DNA from: Candidatus Nealsonbacteria bacterium CG23_combo_of_CG06-09_8_20_14_all_40_13
Lineage (GTDB): Bacteria > Patescibacteriota > UBA1384 > UBA12157_A > GCA-002773005
Reading direction: 5' to 3'
Assembly: GCA_002771215.1 (NCBI GenBank)
Contig: PCRM01000034.1
Location: forward strand, 1 to 36,356
Length of the DNA stretch: 36,356 nt
Position 1 is the stretch's first letter; every line of letters starts with the position of its first letter. Shown piece after piece: positions 1-9,170 of this stretch. The notes below the pieces were generated by a model, which saw nothing but the letters and a program-made list of their open reading frames with translations, searched no databases and was not told the DNA's origin. The position numbers and the translations under genes were made by a program.

Positions 1-406
1 CTTCATCACCTGTTTTTTTGCCTAATAGGGCTTTACCCAGAGGGGAGTCGGCCGAGATTTTGCCTTGAGAGGGGTTGCCTTCAGAAGCGCCGACAATTTG
101 GAAGGTGGAATTTTCGCTTTCAATATTTACTGCGACTTTACTGCCGATACAAATCACGCCGTTGTGACAAGCGGCTGTTACAACTTTGGCATGTTTGATG
201 ATATCTTCCAATTCTTGAATTCTGCCTTCAATAAAAGCTTGTTCATTTTTAGCTTCTTCATATTCCGAATTTTCGGAGATATCGCCAAATTCGCGCGATT
301 TTTGGATGCGCTCAATGACTTCTTTTCTTTTATGCTCTTTAAGAAAAGAAAGTTCTTTTTTAATTTTTTCTAAACCTTCAGTAGTGACAATATATTCTTG
401 AACCAT
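1..406 (-). CDS. greA: Transcription elongation factor GreA, C-terminus cut by window edge
   Basis: Minus-strand reading from ATG at 406: MVQEYIVTTEGLEKIKKELSFLKEHKRKEVIERIQKSREFGDISENSEYEEAKNEQAFIEGRIQELEDIIKHAKVV..., the classical GreA coiled coil. Not in the ORF track because it runs off the edge. Confidence 0.93.
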   Translation of the reverse strand, partial: MVQEYIVTTEGLEKIKKELSFLKEHKRKEVIERIQKSREFGDISENSEYEEAKNEQAFIEGRIQELEDIIKHAKVVTAACHNGVICIGSKVAVNIESENSTFQIVGASEGNPSQGKISADSPLGKALLGKKTGDE

Positions 407-445
407 TCTAATCCTTAAAACATCACCGAAAATGTATTTAAATAT

Positions 446-473
446 ATTTTAAAACATTTTCTAATTTTGTCAA
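446..473 (-). promoter_or_regulatory. Sigma70-like promoter for greA (TTGACA-N16-TAAAAT)
   Basis: Minus strand TTGACA (468-473), 16-nt spacer, TAAAAT (446-451), directly upstream of greA. Confidence 0.6.
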
Positions 474-671
474 GCCCCAGCATCAATCACTCGAGTATTT
501 CACTCTGATTATTCATCCGTGTTCCATTTCGAGTGATGATGCGGGGCGCAGACCCCGTACATGACGCTCCTGCGTGATTGAATGTAATTCAATAAGCAGG
601 AAGGAATTGTAGCGGGTCAAGAGGCCAAGATAAAATCTTTTTATAGTGAATGTGGTATCGAAGCATTAAAC

Positions 672-700
672 AAAAAGGGGTGGTTCATCGAACCACCCCC
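672..700 (-). terminator. Rho-independent terminator of the TIM-barrel gene
   Basis: GGGGTGGTTC-atc-GAACCACCCC stem; T-run on the minus strand; 10 nt downstream of the stop at 710. Confidence 0.8.
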
Positions 701-709
701 TGAAAAATT

Positions 710-1594
710 TCAAACCAGTTGCCGGATGAAATCGGCACTTTGATGAATACTTGGTCGGGCTCTTCTCTTGCCCAACCCTAAGAAAATCAGCAAGAATTCT
801 TTTATCGACCAAGGAGCCACTTCAACCGTCAAATCAAGATTAGGAAATTCGGAGAGCAGATAAGGAATAGTGTCTATCAGTTGCATGGAACCTGTTCCCG
901 GGACTAAATGACCCCCTCGTTTTAGACTTTTGACCTTGGGGTCATAATCACAAATATGTGCCTCCGCCACTTCTATGCCGGCTTCGCGTATTTTTTTAAT
1001 CGTTGGCTGGAGAATATTTTGAATAAAGTCTCCTTTTCCTCTCCAACCGAACTCCAAAGCCAGATGCTCACAGTCAATCACGCCCTTAACCAAAAAATTT
1101 GCACTTTTAAGCATTTGGCTAGCATCTATGACTGCCTGCAATCCATCATCACCATGAGGAGTGAGTGGGTGTTTAATGGTATTCATTTCAAGCCGAATTT
1201 CTAAACCTTTCAAAAGTTCCAACCGGCCTAATTCTTTTAATTCGTAAACCACTCCTGGGTGAATGATAATCGGTACGCCAAATCGCCTGGCCAGATTGAA
1301 AACCGGACTATTCTCCACAACCCCAAGAACTCTTTTCCAGATTTTAGTTTCCCTTTTTTCTTCTTTGTTCCCCGAAACCATCCACCATTGATAGCCATAA
1401 CTGGTCCACCAGGGAACATGAAAGGAGCAAACTGGGATATTAAAACGATGGCTTAGTCGCGCTAACAGCTGGTATGTGGTTTTCGCCTTTGGACAAATCT
1501 CCAAACCATCATAATTTAGATCTGCAGCCAGGAAAAAACTTGTTGGGTCGTGAAAACAACAGCTGGCATTACTAAGGATCAGTTTTGTCGGCAA
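710..1594 (-). CDS. Xylose isomerase-like/AP endonuclease family 2-like TIM barrel protein
   Basis: Complete ORF of 294 aa; 'NYDGLEICPKAKTTYQLLARLSHRFNIPVCSFHVPW', 'IIIHPGV', 'LEIRLEMNT' fit the sugar-isomerase-like barrel pattern. Confidence 0.55.
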   Translation of the reverse strand: MPTKLILSNASCCFHDPTSFFLAADLNYDGLEICPKAKTTYQLLARLSHRFNIPVCSFHVPWWTSYGYQWWMVSGNKEEKRETKIWKRVLGVVENSPVFNLARRFGVPIIIHPGVVYELKELGRLELLKGLEIRLEMNTIKHPLTPHGDDGLQAVIDASQMLKSANFLVKGVIDCEHLALEFGWRGKGDFIQNILQPTIKKIREAGIEVAEAHICDYDPKVKSLKRGGHLVPGTGSMQLIDTIPYLLSEFPNLDLTVEVAPWSIKEFLLIFLGLGKRRARPSIHQSADFIRQLV

Positions 1595-1701
1595 TCACCT
1601 CATCTCCTTTTTTCAAAACGTTAAATTGTCAAGTTACGCTCAACAAATAAATCTATCATATCTTGAAAAGAAAGTCAACACTTTGTGCAAGAGTGGGTAG
1701 T

Positions 1702-1841
1702 GGGGACGGTTCTCAAAATATCTTTCAAATCAAAAAAATAGTGATTTAAATGATATTAGTAATCTTGGCGGCCTTGGCGTAGTTTAATTGTAAGTTATTT
1801 ACAGATTTTTTGAAACTAAAGAGTAAAAGAGAACCGTCCCC
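1702..1841. repeat. MITE/REP-like element with 13-bp terminal inverted repeats GGGGACGGTTCTC / GAGAACCGTCCCC
   Basis: Perfect 13-bp inverted repeats at 1702-1714 and 1829-1841; internal imperfect hairpin 1717-1732 / 1742-1757 (14 of 16 positions pair). Confidence 0.7.
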
Positions 1842-1868
1842 TTTGGCTTTGGTCCCCCATTTTATCTT

Positions 1869-3743
1869 TTACCGCGAAAAGTAATATTGCAAAATATCTT
1901 TGGCAATCGGCTGAGCGGTGGAATTGCCTTCGCCGCCGCCTTCAACCAGTACAACTATGGCGATTTGCGGATCTTCAAAAGGTGCAAAGGCGGTTATCCA
2001 AGCATGGGTTTTGCCTTCATTACCGAACTGGGCTGTACCTGTTTTGGCGGCTACGGCAACTGGCAAATTACCCAGTTGCCTGGCTGAACCCTCGGTAGTA
2101 GCTTGATGCATGCCTTCTCTGACCACCTCAATATTTTCCTTAGAAACAAAGTTTTCACGAACTACTTCTCTCTGAAATTCCTGCAAAACTTTACCGTCTT
2201 TGTCTAAAATTTTCCAAACAAAATGCGGTTTTAAAAGTGAGCCGCCGTTGGCGATTGCAGAGACGCCATTGAGCAATTGCAGGGGCGTAACTAAGACATC
2301 ACCCTGCCCGATAGACACATGATAAGTGTCACCAATATACCACGATTCATTTTTAACTTTTTTCTTCCAGTCGGGAGATGGCACCAGGCCTTCCGCGTCT
2401 GACGGAATGTCAATTCCAGTTTTAGAACCAAAACCAAAATATGTCAGATACTGCTTAATTTTATCAATACCTAAACCTTTAATATTCTGCCAGCCGCCGC
2501 CGACAGAATAGAAAAAAACATTACAAGATTCCGCAATGGCTTTATAAACATCAACTGTACCGTGTACCTTCCAGTCGGGGAAAACCCATTGTCCAACGCG
2601 AATTTCGCCCGGGTCTTGAATTGTTGTAGAGGTAGTTATAATTTTTTCCTGCAGACCGGCTGAAGCAATAAATGGTTTAATAGTTGAGCCAAACGGATAA
2701 ACGCCGGAAGTGGCGCGGTTAATTAACGGCTTGTTTTGGTCAGACATTATCTTGGTAATTTGTTCATTATTGCCTGATGTTACAAAAAGGTTGTTGTCAA
2801 AAGCCGGCAATGATACCATGCTCAAAATCTCGCCGGTTTTGGGATTTGCTGCCACCACCACCCCCTGTTGAATGCCAAGCTCGTCCAGCGCCTTTTGCAA
2901 ATCATCAGTAATAAACTTCTGCAAATCCAAATCAACCGATAGCATTAAACTTGAACCGGTTACGGCAGGAATGGTAGTCAAAGTTCGTTTTATCTGCCCT
3001 TTAGCGTTGACCTCAAGTCCCTGTCTGCCATCTGTACCTTTTAATTGGTTTTTATAGCTTTTTTCCAAACCTGTCTGACCCACCACACTTTGAAAATTAT
3101 ATTCGTTATTTTGCTCTAACTGCTCCTCGGTGATTTTGCCAACATAACCAATAAAGTGGGATAACGTTGGCAAATTGTAATAGTAACGCTGGGGAGTTTT
3201 GGTAATGGTGACGGGCAAATTTTTAAGCTGAACTTCCCAAAGCATGGCCGTATCACGGTCAAGATTTTCCCGCAAAATATAGGGCTGAAGTTTCTCTTTT
3301 TCGCTTTCAGCTTTCTTCAAATCATCAATGGGAATTTGGGTAATTTGAGAAATTTCTTGATAAAACTGAAGCCTTTGCTGCTTGTCTGAAGGCAGATCGG
3401 TTGGATAAATTTCCAAATTATAAGCCGGGTGGTTGGAGGCCAAAATTTTACCTTTAGAATCTAATATTTCACCTCTTGGAGCAGATATAATTTTAAAGCG
3501 GATGCGGTTGCCTTCCGCCAAATAACGATTGGCCAAACCTTGAGAAATCTGCAATTGTAAAAGACGTCCTGTTAAAGCCAAAAAAATAACCAAGCAGATA
3601 GCAAAAAAGGGTAAAAGATTTTTCTTGTCTTTCTCTTGCTCCAGCGGCGAAGTTCCTTCCTCCGGCTCTAAGATATACATGTAATCATCACTTTGGGTTT
3701 TAACCTTACCAAAAGAACCGAAATTGCCAAAAATATTTTTCAT
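1869..3743 (-). CDS. mrdA: Penicillin-binding protein 2 (peptidoglycan transpeptidase)
   Basis: 624 aa; PBP dimerisation domain, 'GVYPFGSTIKPFIA' (SxxK), 'ESCNVFFYSVG' (SxN), 'AAKTGTAQ' (KTG); next to mreDCB. Confidence 0.95.
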   Translation of the reverse strand: MKNIFGNFGSFGKVKTQSDDYMYILEPEEGTSPLEQEKDKKNLLPFFAICLVIFLALTGRLLQLQISQGLANRYLAEGNRIRFKIISAPRGEILDSKGKILASNHPAYNLEIYPTDLPSDKQQRLQFYQEISQITQIPIDDLKKAESEKEKLQPYILRENLDRDTAMLWEVQLKNLPVTITKTPQRYYYNLPTLSHFIGYVGKITEEQLEQNNEYNFQSVVGQTGLEKSYKNQLKGTDGRQGLEVNAKGQIKRTLTTIPAVTGSSLMLSVDLDLQKFITDDLQKALDELGIQQGVVVAANPKTGEILSMVSLPAFDNNLFVTSGNNEQITKIMSDQNKPLINRATSGVYPFGSTIKPFIASAGLQEKIITTSTTIQDPGEIRVGQWVFPDWKVHGTVDVYKAIAESCNVFFYSVGGGWQNIKGLGIDKIKQYLTYFGFGSKTGIDIPSDAEGLVPSPDWKKKVKNESWYIGDTYHVSIGQGDVLVTPLQLLNGVSAIANGGSLLKPHFVWKILDKDGKVLQEFQREVVRENFVSKENIEVVREGMHQATTEGSARQLGNLPVAVAAKTGTAQFGNEGKTHAWITAFAPFEDPQIAIVVLVEGGGEGNSTAQPIAKDILQYYFSR

Positions 3744-4216
3744 TTTTCAACTTTAATTTTTTCTTCAGTGGGTAAGTAGCGCCTCAACAGAAAATAAATT
3801 ATCAGCCCAACGGCACCGTTATAAAGAGCATCGGTAAAAAATAGAACGCTAAAAGCATGCTCAGTCAGCAGCCCAAAAGCAATGTCAAAAATAATTGAAA
3901 AAACAAACAAGAAACCGAAGGCGACCAGAAAATTTGGGCGGTGGAAAATTTTAAAAACCAAATAAGCGCTAATTAGAAAAATGAACACCAATTCTATCGT
4001 ATAAAGACCAAAATAGTAAGGGGAAACTAAATCCAAAATTAGGCCAGTAAGCCCAGCCCACAACAAAGCAATGGGGAAATTGGAAACAAAAACGAAGCAA
4101 AGCATCACAATTAAAATTAAATTTAATGAGGCATTGGCAATGGTTAAATGAGACAGCAGCGCTAGCTGTAAAATGACGCAAATTATAATCGCTAAAATAT
4201 TTAAAAAATATTTCAT
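3740..4216 (-). CDS. mreD: Rod shape-determining protein MreD-like membrane protein
   Basis: 158 aa, multi-TM, overlaps mrdA start, syntenic with mreC. Confidence 0.8.
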   Translation of the reverse strand: MKYFLNILAIIICVILQLALLSHLTIANASLNLILIVMLCFVFVSNFPIALLWAGLTGLILDLVSPYYFGLYTIELVFIFLISAYLVFKIFHRPNFLVAFGFLFVFSIIFDIAFGLLTEHAFSVLFFTDALYNGAVGLIIYFLLRRYLPTEEKIKVEK

Positions 4217-4995
4217 TTTTTTACCACAAAAACTATTTCTAAACGCGAAAATGATAGAGCAGTTTCTACTTTGACTTTTTTGAAAATTTCACCCTTGGAA
4301 GGCAGAATATCGGTTACCTTACCCACGGGCAAGCCGGCTGGCAGCTGCCCACCCAAACCGGAAGTCAGCACATCTTCATCTTTCTCCACTGGCGCATCCA
4401 GCGGGATATCATCAATAATCAGCCCTTCTAATCCGCCATGCAGAATACCTGTTCCCCTTGAGCGTGAAAGCACCACTGGAATTTTAGAATTGACATCAGC
4501 CACGATCAAAATGTCGGCGTAGGTCTTGGAGGCGTTCATCACCTGCCCAACTAAAAATCCTGATGACAAAACAGCGCAACCGTCATATACGCCATCAATC
4601 TCACCTCTGTTAATTGTTAAAACGCTGGACGAGCTGTAAGAAGTACGATTGATAATTTGTGAAGGAACCAACTGCAAATTTTGTTTTTTGGCAAAACCCA
4701 GCTCTTCTTTAAGAATTTGATTTTCCCGTTGGACATCCTGCAGATGAGACAGCTGCGATTGGAAATTAAGTTTGTCATCATTTAATTTTTTATTTTCAAT
4801 TGCCAAATTTTTAACATCTAAAATTGATTTAAAAAAATCCCGCACACTGCCAACTGAATTGTCGATGCCCATGGTAAAAGGAGAGATTGCCGACAAGGTC
4901 AAATTTCTTACCGGCGAAAGCCAGCCTTTTAAAGACAGGAAAAAGCCGATAAGCGCTATTAAAAGTATCAAAACTAAATATTGTAATTTAAACAT
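4213..4995 (-). CDS. mreC: Rod shape-determining protein MreC
   Basis: 260 aa; N-terminal TM, coiled coil, 'AIENKKLNDDKLNFQSQLSHLQDVQRENQILKEELGF' and beta-rich C-terminus. Confidence 0.92.
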   Translation of the reverse strand: MFKLQYLVLILLIALIGFFLSLKGWLSPVRNLTLSAISPFTMGIDNSVGSVRDFFKSILDVKNLAIENKKLNDDKLNFQSQLSHLQDVQRENQILKEELGFAKKQNLQLVPSQIINRTSYSSSSVLTINRGEIDGVYDGCAVLSSGFLVGQVMNASKTYADILIVADVNSKIPVVLSRSRGTGILHGGLEGLIIDDIPLDAPVEKDEDVLTSGLGGQLPAGLPVGKVTDILPSKGEIFKKVKVETALSFSRLEIVFVVKK

Positions 4996-5045
4996 TTATT
5001 TTCAAGAGAATAAATACCCTATCGCTTGCTACGGAGTAGTTTATT
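4996..5045 (-). repeat. Short copy (copy 3) of the AAACTACTC-hairpin repeat
   Basis: Minus strand AATAAACTACTCCGTAGCAAGCGATAGGGTATTTATTCTCTTGAAAATAAA; matches both ends of copies at 17922-18030 and 26810-26914. Confidence 0.65.
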
Positions 5046-6084
5046 TGACAAATGAGGTTGGCAGCAGCACTTCCTTCAAAGAATCTAAATCTTCCAAGAC
5101 AATGCCAGCGCCGCGAACCATGCAGGTCAGAGGGTCGTCAGCAATAAAAACCTTGGTTGAAGTGGCCTCGCTTAACAGTTTGTCCAATCCTTTCAAAAGG
5201 GCGCCGCCGCCGGACAGCACTATGCCGCGGTCCAAAATATCAGCCACTAATTCGGGCGGAGTTTCTTCAATAGTAGCTTTCACTGCTTCGATAATATTGC
5301 GCAGTGATTTTGACAAGGCCTGACGGATTTGTTCATCATTAACTTTGATTTCTTTCGGCAGCCCAGTCACTAAATCGCGTCCGCGCATCGGTGTTTCTTT
5401 TCTTTCAGCGAAGGGAATGGCCGAACCAATGGTAATTTTAATTTCTTCGGCAGTGCGCTGGCCTAAAAGCAGATTAAAATTGTCACGAGCGTAATTAATA
5501 ATATCCTGATCCATCTCAGCGCCAGCAATTCGGTTGGAACGGGAAGTAACCACGCCGCCCAGCGAAATGACAGCTACTTCAGTCGTGCCGCCTCCGATGT
5601 CAACAATCATACTGCCGGTCGCTTCTTGAATGGGCAACCGCGCGCCGATGGCCGATGCCAGCGGCTCCTCTATCAAAAATACTTCCCGCGCGCCCGCGTT
5701 GGTGGCGGCCTCCTCCACCGCGCGGCGTTCAACTTCAGTCACACCATATGGTATGCCGATGACCACTCGCGGCCGGGGAATTAATGAAAAACGCTCTTTA
5801 TGGACTTTGCTGATAAAATATTTCAGCATTTGTTCGGTTACTTCAAAATCGGAAACCACGCCATCCACTAAAGGACGCACGGCAACAATATGAGAGGGCG
5901 TGCGGCCGACCATCTTTCTGGCTTCTTCCCCTATCGCCAATATTTGTTTATTTTTCTGATTTATAGCAACAACAGACGGCTCATTAATAACAATACCCTT
6001 GCCTTTGACATACACAAGGCTATTAGCCGTGCCTAAATCAATACCGATATCATGAGACAGTAATCCAAAAATCCGGTCAAACAT
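5041..6084 (-). CDS. mreB: Rod shape-determining protein MreB
   Basis: 347 aa; 'DIGIDLGTANSLVYVKGKGIVINEPSVVAIN', 'VDIGGGTTEVAVISLGG', 'LSGGGALLKGLD'. Confidence 0.97.
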   Translation of the reverse strand: MFDRIFGLLSHDIGIDLGTANSLVYVKGKGIVINEPSVVAINQKNKQILAIGEEARKMVGRTPSHIVAVRPLVDGVVSDFEVTEQMLKYFISKVHKERFSLIPRPRVVIGIPYGVTEVERRAVEEAATNAGAREVFLIEEPLASAIGARLPIQEATGSMIVDIGGGTTEVAVISLGGVVTSRSNRIAGAEMDQDIINYARDNFNLLLGQRTAEEIKITIGSAIPFAERKETPMRGRDLVTGLPKEIKVNDEQIRQALSKSLRNIIEAVKATIEETPPELVADILDRGIVLSGGGALLKGLDKLLSEATSTKVFIADDPLTCMVRGAGIVLEDLDSLKEVLLPTSFVK

Positions 6085-6174
6085 TTTTACTCACATATCC
6101 TACCATTTGAAAGATAGCGCAGCAATTGATTTTAGTCAATACAAAAAGAGATTGAATGTCCGATGTTTTGAAAA

Positions 6175-7110
6175 TTAATTATTGATATCGTCCTGGTGCT
6201 CTTTAAGGCGTAAATTGTGTTCTTCCTTAGTTTGCGAATAAATTGCTGAACCGTCTTTAAGATTGAAAAAATATAAATAGGGCACGTTGGCGGGATTTAA
6301 AGCGGCCTGGATGCTTTTTAAACCCGGATTGCAAATGGGCGTCGGCGGCAAACCCGGATTTTCGTAGGTATTGTATGGAGAATTGATTTTCAAGTCAGCA
6401 GCTGTAATTTTATCCCAACTGCCTTTGGCATATTGAACGGTTGGATCAGCTTCCAGCTTCATATTTTTGGCCAGACGATTTTGAAAAACAGCGGCGATTT
6501 TGGGCCGGTCTTCATCATGTTTAGCTTCCCGCTCAATAATGGAGGCTAAAATTAAACTATCTTTAGTCAAATACAGCCCTTTTGTCTTGTTCTCAAAATT
6601 TTCTTTCATTTTGATAATTATTTCCGATGAGGTTGAATCCGGTTTAAGTTTGTAGGTGTCAGGAAAAAGATAACCCTCCAAATCTTTGGCCTGCGCCATA
6701 AAATCTGCCGCTTTAACAATTTTCTGCTTGGCCAGAAGTTCAGCAATCTGGTTGTTGCTCCATCCTTCGGGAATGGTAATTTGATATTCGGAAACTTTGC
6801 CCGAGACCAAAATATTTAAAATTTCCTTCATATTCTGCGATGGCGAAAATTGATATTCGCCGGCTTTCATTTTGGCATTGTTGCCCTTGACTGCCGCATA
6901 GACCGCAAAAACCCACCAAGAAGAAATAAGGCCGTTTTTCTCCAAATTTTTAGCAATGACTGTTGCGTGCTCTCCGCTTTTTGCTTCAAAATTAACAGCC
7001 GTATAGTTAGCGCTTGAAGGAGCTTTAACTTCCTGTAAAATAAAAAAAGAGAGCCCTACCGCCGCAGAAAAAAATATAATTAAAATTAATATTAATATTT
7101 TTTTAAACAT
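6175..7110 (-). CDS. mltG: Endolytic transglycosylase MltG (YceG-like)
   Basis: 311 aa; 'IPEGWSNNQIAELLA', 'LEGYLFPDTY', 'ASIIEREAK', 'NSPYNTYENPGLPPTPICNPG'. Confidence 0.95.
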   Translation of the reverse strand: MFKKILILILIIFFSAAVGLSFFILQEVKAPSSANYTAVNFEAKSGEHATVIAKNLEKNGLISSWWVFAVYAAVKGNNAKMKAGEYQFSPSQNMKEILNILVSGKVSEYQITIPEGWSNNQIAELLAKQKIVKAADFMAQAKDLEGYLFPDTYKLKPDSTSSEIIIKMKENFENKTKGLYLTKDSLILASIIEREAKHDEDRPKIAAVFQNRLAKNMKLEADPTVQYAKGSWDKITAADLKINSPYNTYENPGLPPTPICNPGLKSIQAALNPANVPYLYFFNLKDGSAIYSQTKEEHNLRLKEHQDDINN

Positions 7111-7117
7111 TAATCGT

Positions 7118-7552
7118 TTAGATTTTTTCCTCTAAATCCCGATTTTTTTGCTCCTGCTGTGATTCTAAAAACTGCTGTAAAATCAGCTTGGCCGACAGTT
7201 GGTCAACTCTTTCTTTGGCTTGCGCGACTGTCAGTCCTTCATCGCATAATATTTGTTCGGCCTCCATAGTAGTTAAAGTTTCATTTTCCAAAATCACCGG
7301 CAGGTCAATCTTGCCTTGCAAATTTTTAGCAAACTGGCGGGTTTTTTTTGCTTGTGCAGAATCCTCACCGGAAGCAGAAATTGGCAGGCCGACAACAATT
7401 TTTTCCATGTTTTCACTCTGACAAATCTTGGAAATTTGCTCAAAAATCTCCGGATTATTTTCCAATGTGGCATATTCATTGGCTAAAACTTCCGAATGAG
7501 AAATAGCAACACCAATTTTTTTATCGCCAACATCTAAGCCTAAAAAACTCAT
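7118..7552 (-). CDS. ruvX: Holliday junction resolvase-like RuvX/YqgF
   Basis: 144 aa; 'FLGLDVGDKKIGVAIS', 'KIVVGLPISASGEDSAQAKKTRQFA', 'ENETLTTMEAE'. Confidence 0.93.
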   Translation of the reverse strand: MSFLGLDVGDKKIGVAISHSEVLANEYATLENNPEIFEQISKICQSENMEKIVVGLPISASGEDSAQAKKTRQFAKNLQGKIDLPVILENETLTTMEAEQILCDEGLTVAQAKERVDQLSAKLILQQFLESQQEQKNRDLEEKI

Positions 7553-9162
7553 TAGTCATACTCCAATTTCACCTTGATATTATATTTTAGCAAAGGCGTT
7601 CTTTTTAGCCAATTTTCGGGCATAGTTTGTATTTTAACATCTTCAACTCCGGCGACCGATTTGATTTGCGGCGCAAGGTTGGAAAATGTTTTATTGACCG
7701 CTTGCGCTCTTATTTTTTCTGTGTCAATTTTGGGTCCAATTTTGCTCAAAAGCTTTCCAGCTACTGTCATCTGACCTGCTTCTATATCTTTGCTTTTTAA
7801 AGTTGTAGTAATTTCATCTTGAGCAGAAACAACCATCATTGAATCAGCTGGAATATCAACTTTGGCTTTTTCCATCACCACTTGGCGGAAATCTTTTTCC
7901 TCAAAAGCTAGCGCTTTGGCCTTGGACTTCATCGTTGCTTTAAAATTATCTGTTTGGGTGCCGCTGGGAACGCTTGACTGAAAACTCTCCACATCTTGAG
8001 AAAAAACATCCTCTAAAATCTGCAAATTAGGATTCTCATTTTTAATCGCATCCTTGAGCGCATTAAAAATATCATTTTGCAAACTCTTTTTAGCATTTTC
8101 AATGTCGTCAGAGCTGACAATGGTTATTTGCTCTGTGGTGCCGCCGGCCAAAGACGCTGATGACTGACCAAAAACATTGGCTTGTTTGGCAGCGGAAATA
8201 TCTAAAATTGTGAAAGAAGTTGGTCCTAAATTGTACTTGGTGCCCGGTTCAGAGGCCTCAACGACAACATCTGCTTTGCCGGCGGTGACACTGACGTTGC
8301 CGGAACTGTCAATTTTTGCCGTGGCGGCGGGCACATTAACTGCTGAAGAAGTTACAAAAATCAAACCGCTGGCCGCCTTGACTTTTGAAGACGAACCCAG
8401 TGAAACGGGCTCGCCGGTTTTATTGCTAATGGTAATTGTGCCTTTGGCTTTCTGCCCCACTTCTTTTTTGCCGGTGGCTTGAAAATCTTTTGATTGCTCA
8501 AGTTCTTTGGCAATTAAGCTGGCAGGCGCTGTGGCACTATCAATGGAGACGCCGGCCGCGTTTTTGTCCAAAGTCACTGCCACTTCTTTCTCAAATGGCT
8601 TGACTGAAACTTTTATATTCAAGACAGTGTATGGCAGAAAAGCAAAGAGACCCAAAGCAATTAAAATTAGGATAACGCCGGTGGCCACTATCTCTATAAT
8701 TAATTTTGACTTGTTTTTAGAAAGAGGTTTTTCACCCGCTTTAGCCGCTGGCATCACTTCGACTACAGGCTTGGGCTCCGGCATTTGTCTTTCCTGGAAA
8801 TGATGAATTTTCACATCTTTGGGCAAAGCTTCCGGCTTGGAATTGTCAATTACAATTTCTTCCTGGGCTGCCGGCTGGGGCCGCTGGGGCAAAATAACCG
8901 GCTCGGCGCTTTTAATATTGTCAAAAACCGGAATATCAATTTGCGTCAGTAGATTGCGGCCGACTTTATCAGAGGTGACAATAGCAATTTCTTTGCTTAA
9001 TTTTTTGGCCTCCATTTTCAAAAGTTTCAGATTGACTAAACCCTGTAAAATAGTGGCTTCTTTCGGCACCACCAATATTACTTGCGCGCTGGCGGCGCTC
9101 GTTAGTTTATCAATGACCGATGTGATTTCTTCGTCTGGTTCAATATAAATGGTATTGGGCAT
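7552..9162 (-). CDS. Baseplate J/gp47-like domain membrane protein
   Basis: 536 aa; cytoplasmic N-domain, one TM, extracytoplasmic repeats 'KAKGTITISNKTGEPVSLGSSSKVKAASGLIFVTSSAVNVPAATA'. Confidence 0.65.
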   Translation of the reverse strand: MPNTIYIEPDEEITSVIDKLTSAASAQVILVVPKEATILQGLVNLKLLKMEAKKLSKEIAIVTSDKVGRNLLTQIDIPVFDNIKSAEPVILPQRPQPAAQEEIVIDNSKPEALPKDVKIHHFQERQMPEPKPVVEVMPAAKAGEKPLSKNKSKLIIEIVATGVILILIALGLFAFLPYTVLNIKVSVKPFEKEVAVTLDKNAAGVSIDSATAPASLIAKELEQSKDFQATGKKEVGQKAKGTITISNKTGEPVSLGSSSKVKAASGLIFVTSSAVNVPAATAKIDSSGNVSVTAGKADVVVEASEPGTKYNLGPTSFTILDISAAKQANVFGQSSASLAGGTTEQITIVSSDDIENAKKSLQNDIFNALKDAIKNENPNLQILEDVFSQDVESFQSSVPSGTQTDNFKATMKSKAKALAFEEKDFRQVVMEKAKVDIPADSMMVVSAQDEITTTLKSKDIEAGQMTVAGKLLSKIGPKIDTEKIRAQAVNKTFSNLAPQIKSVAGVEDVKIQTMPENWLKRTPLLKYNIKVKLEYD

Positions 9163-9170
9163 ATTATTCT

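Noticed and set aside
1887-2106. Numerous ORFs antisense to mrdA, mreB, ruvX, alaS, comM and others
   Set aside because: They lie opposite strongly supported genes and show no independent domain signal.
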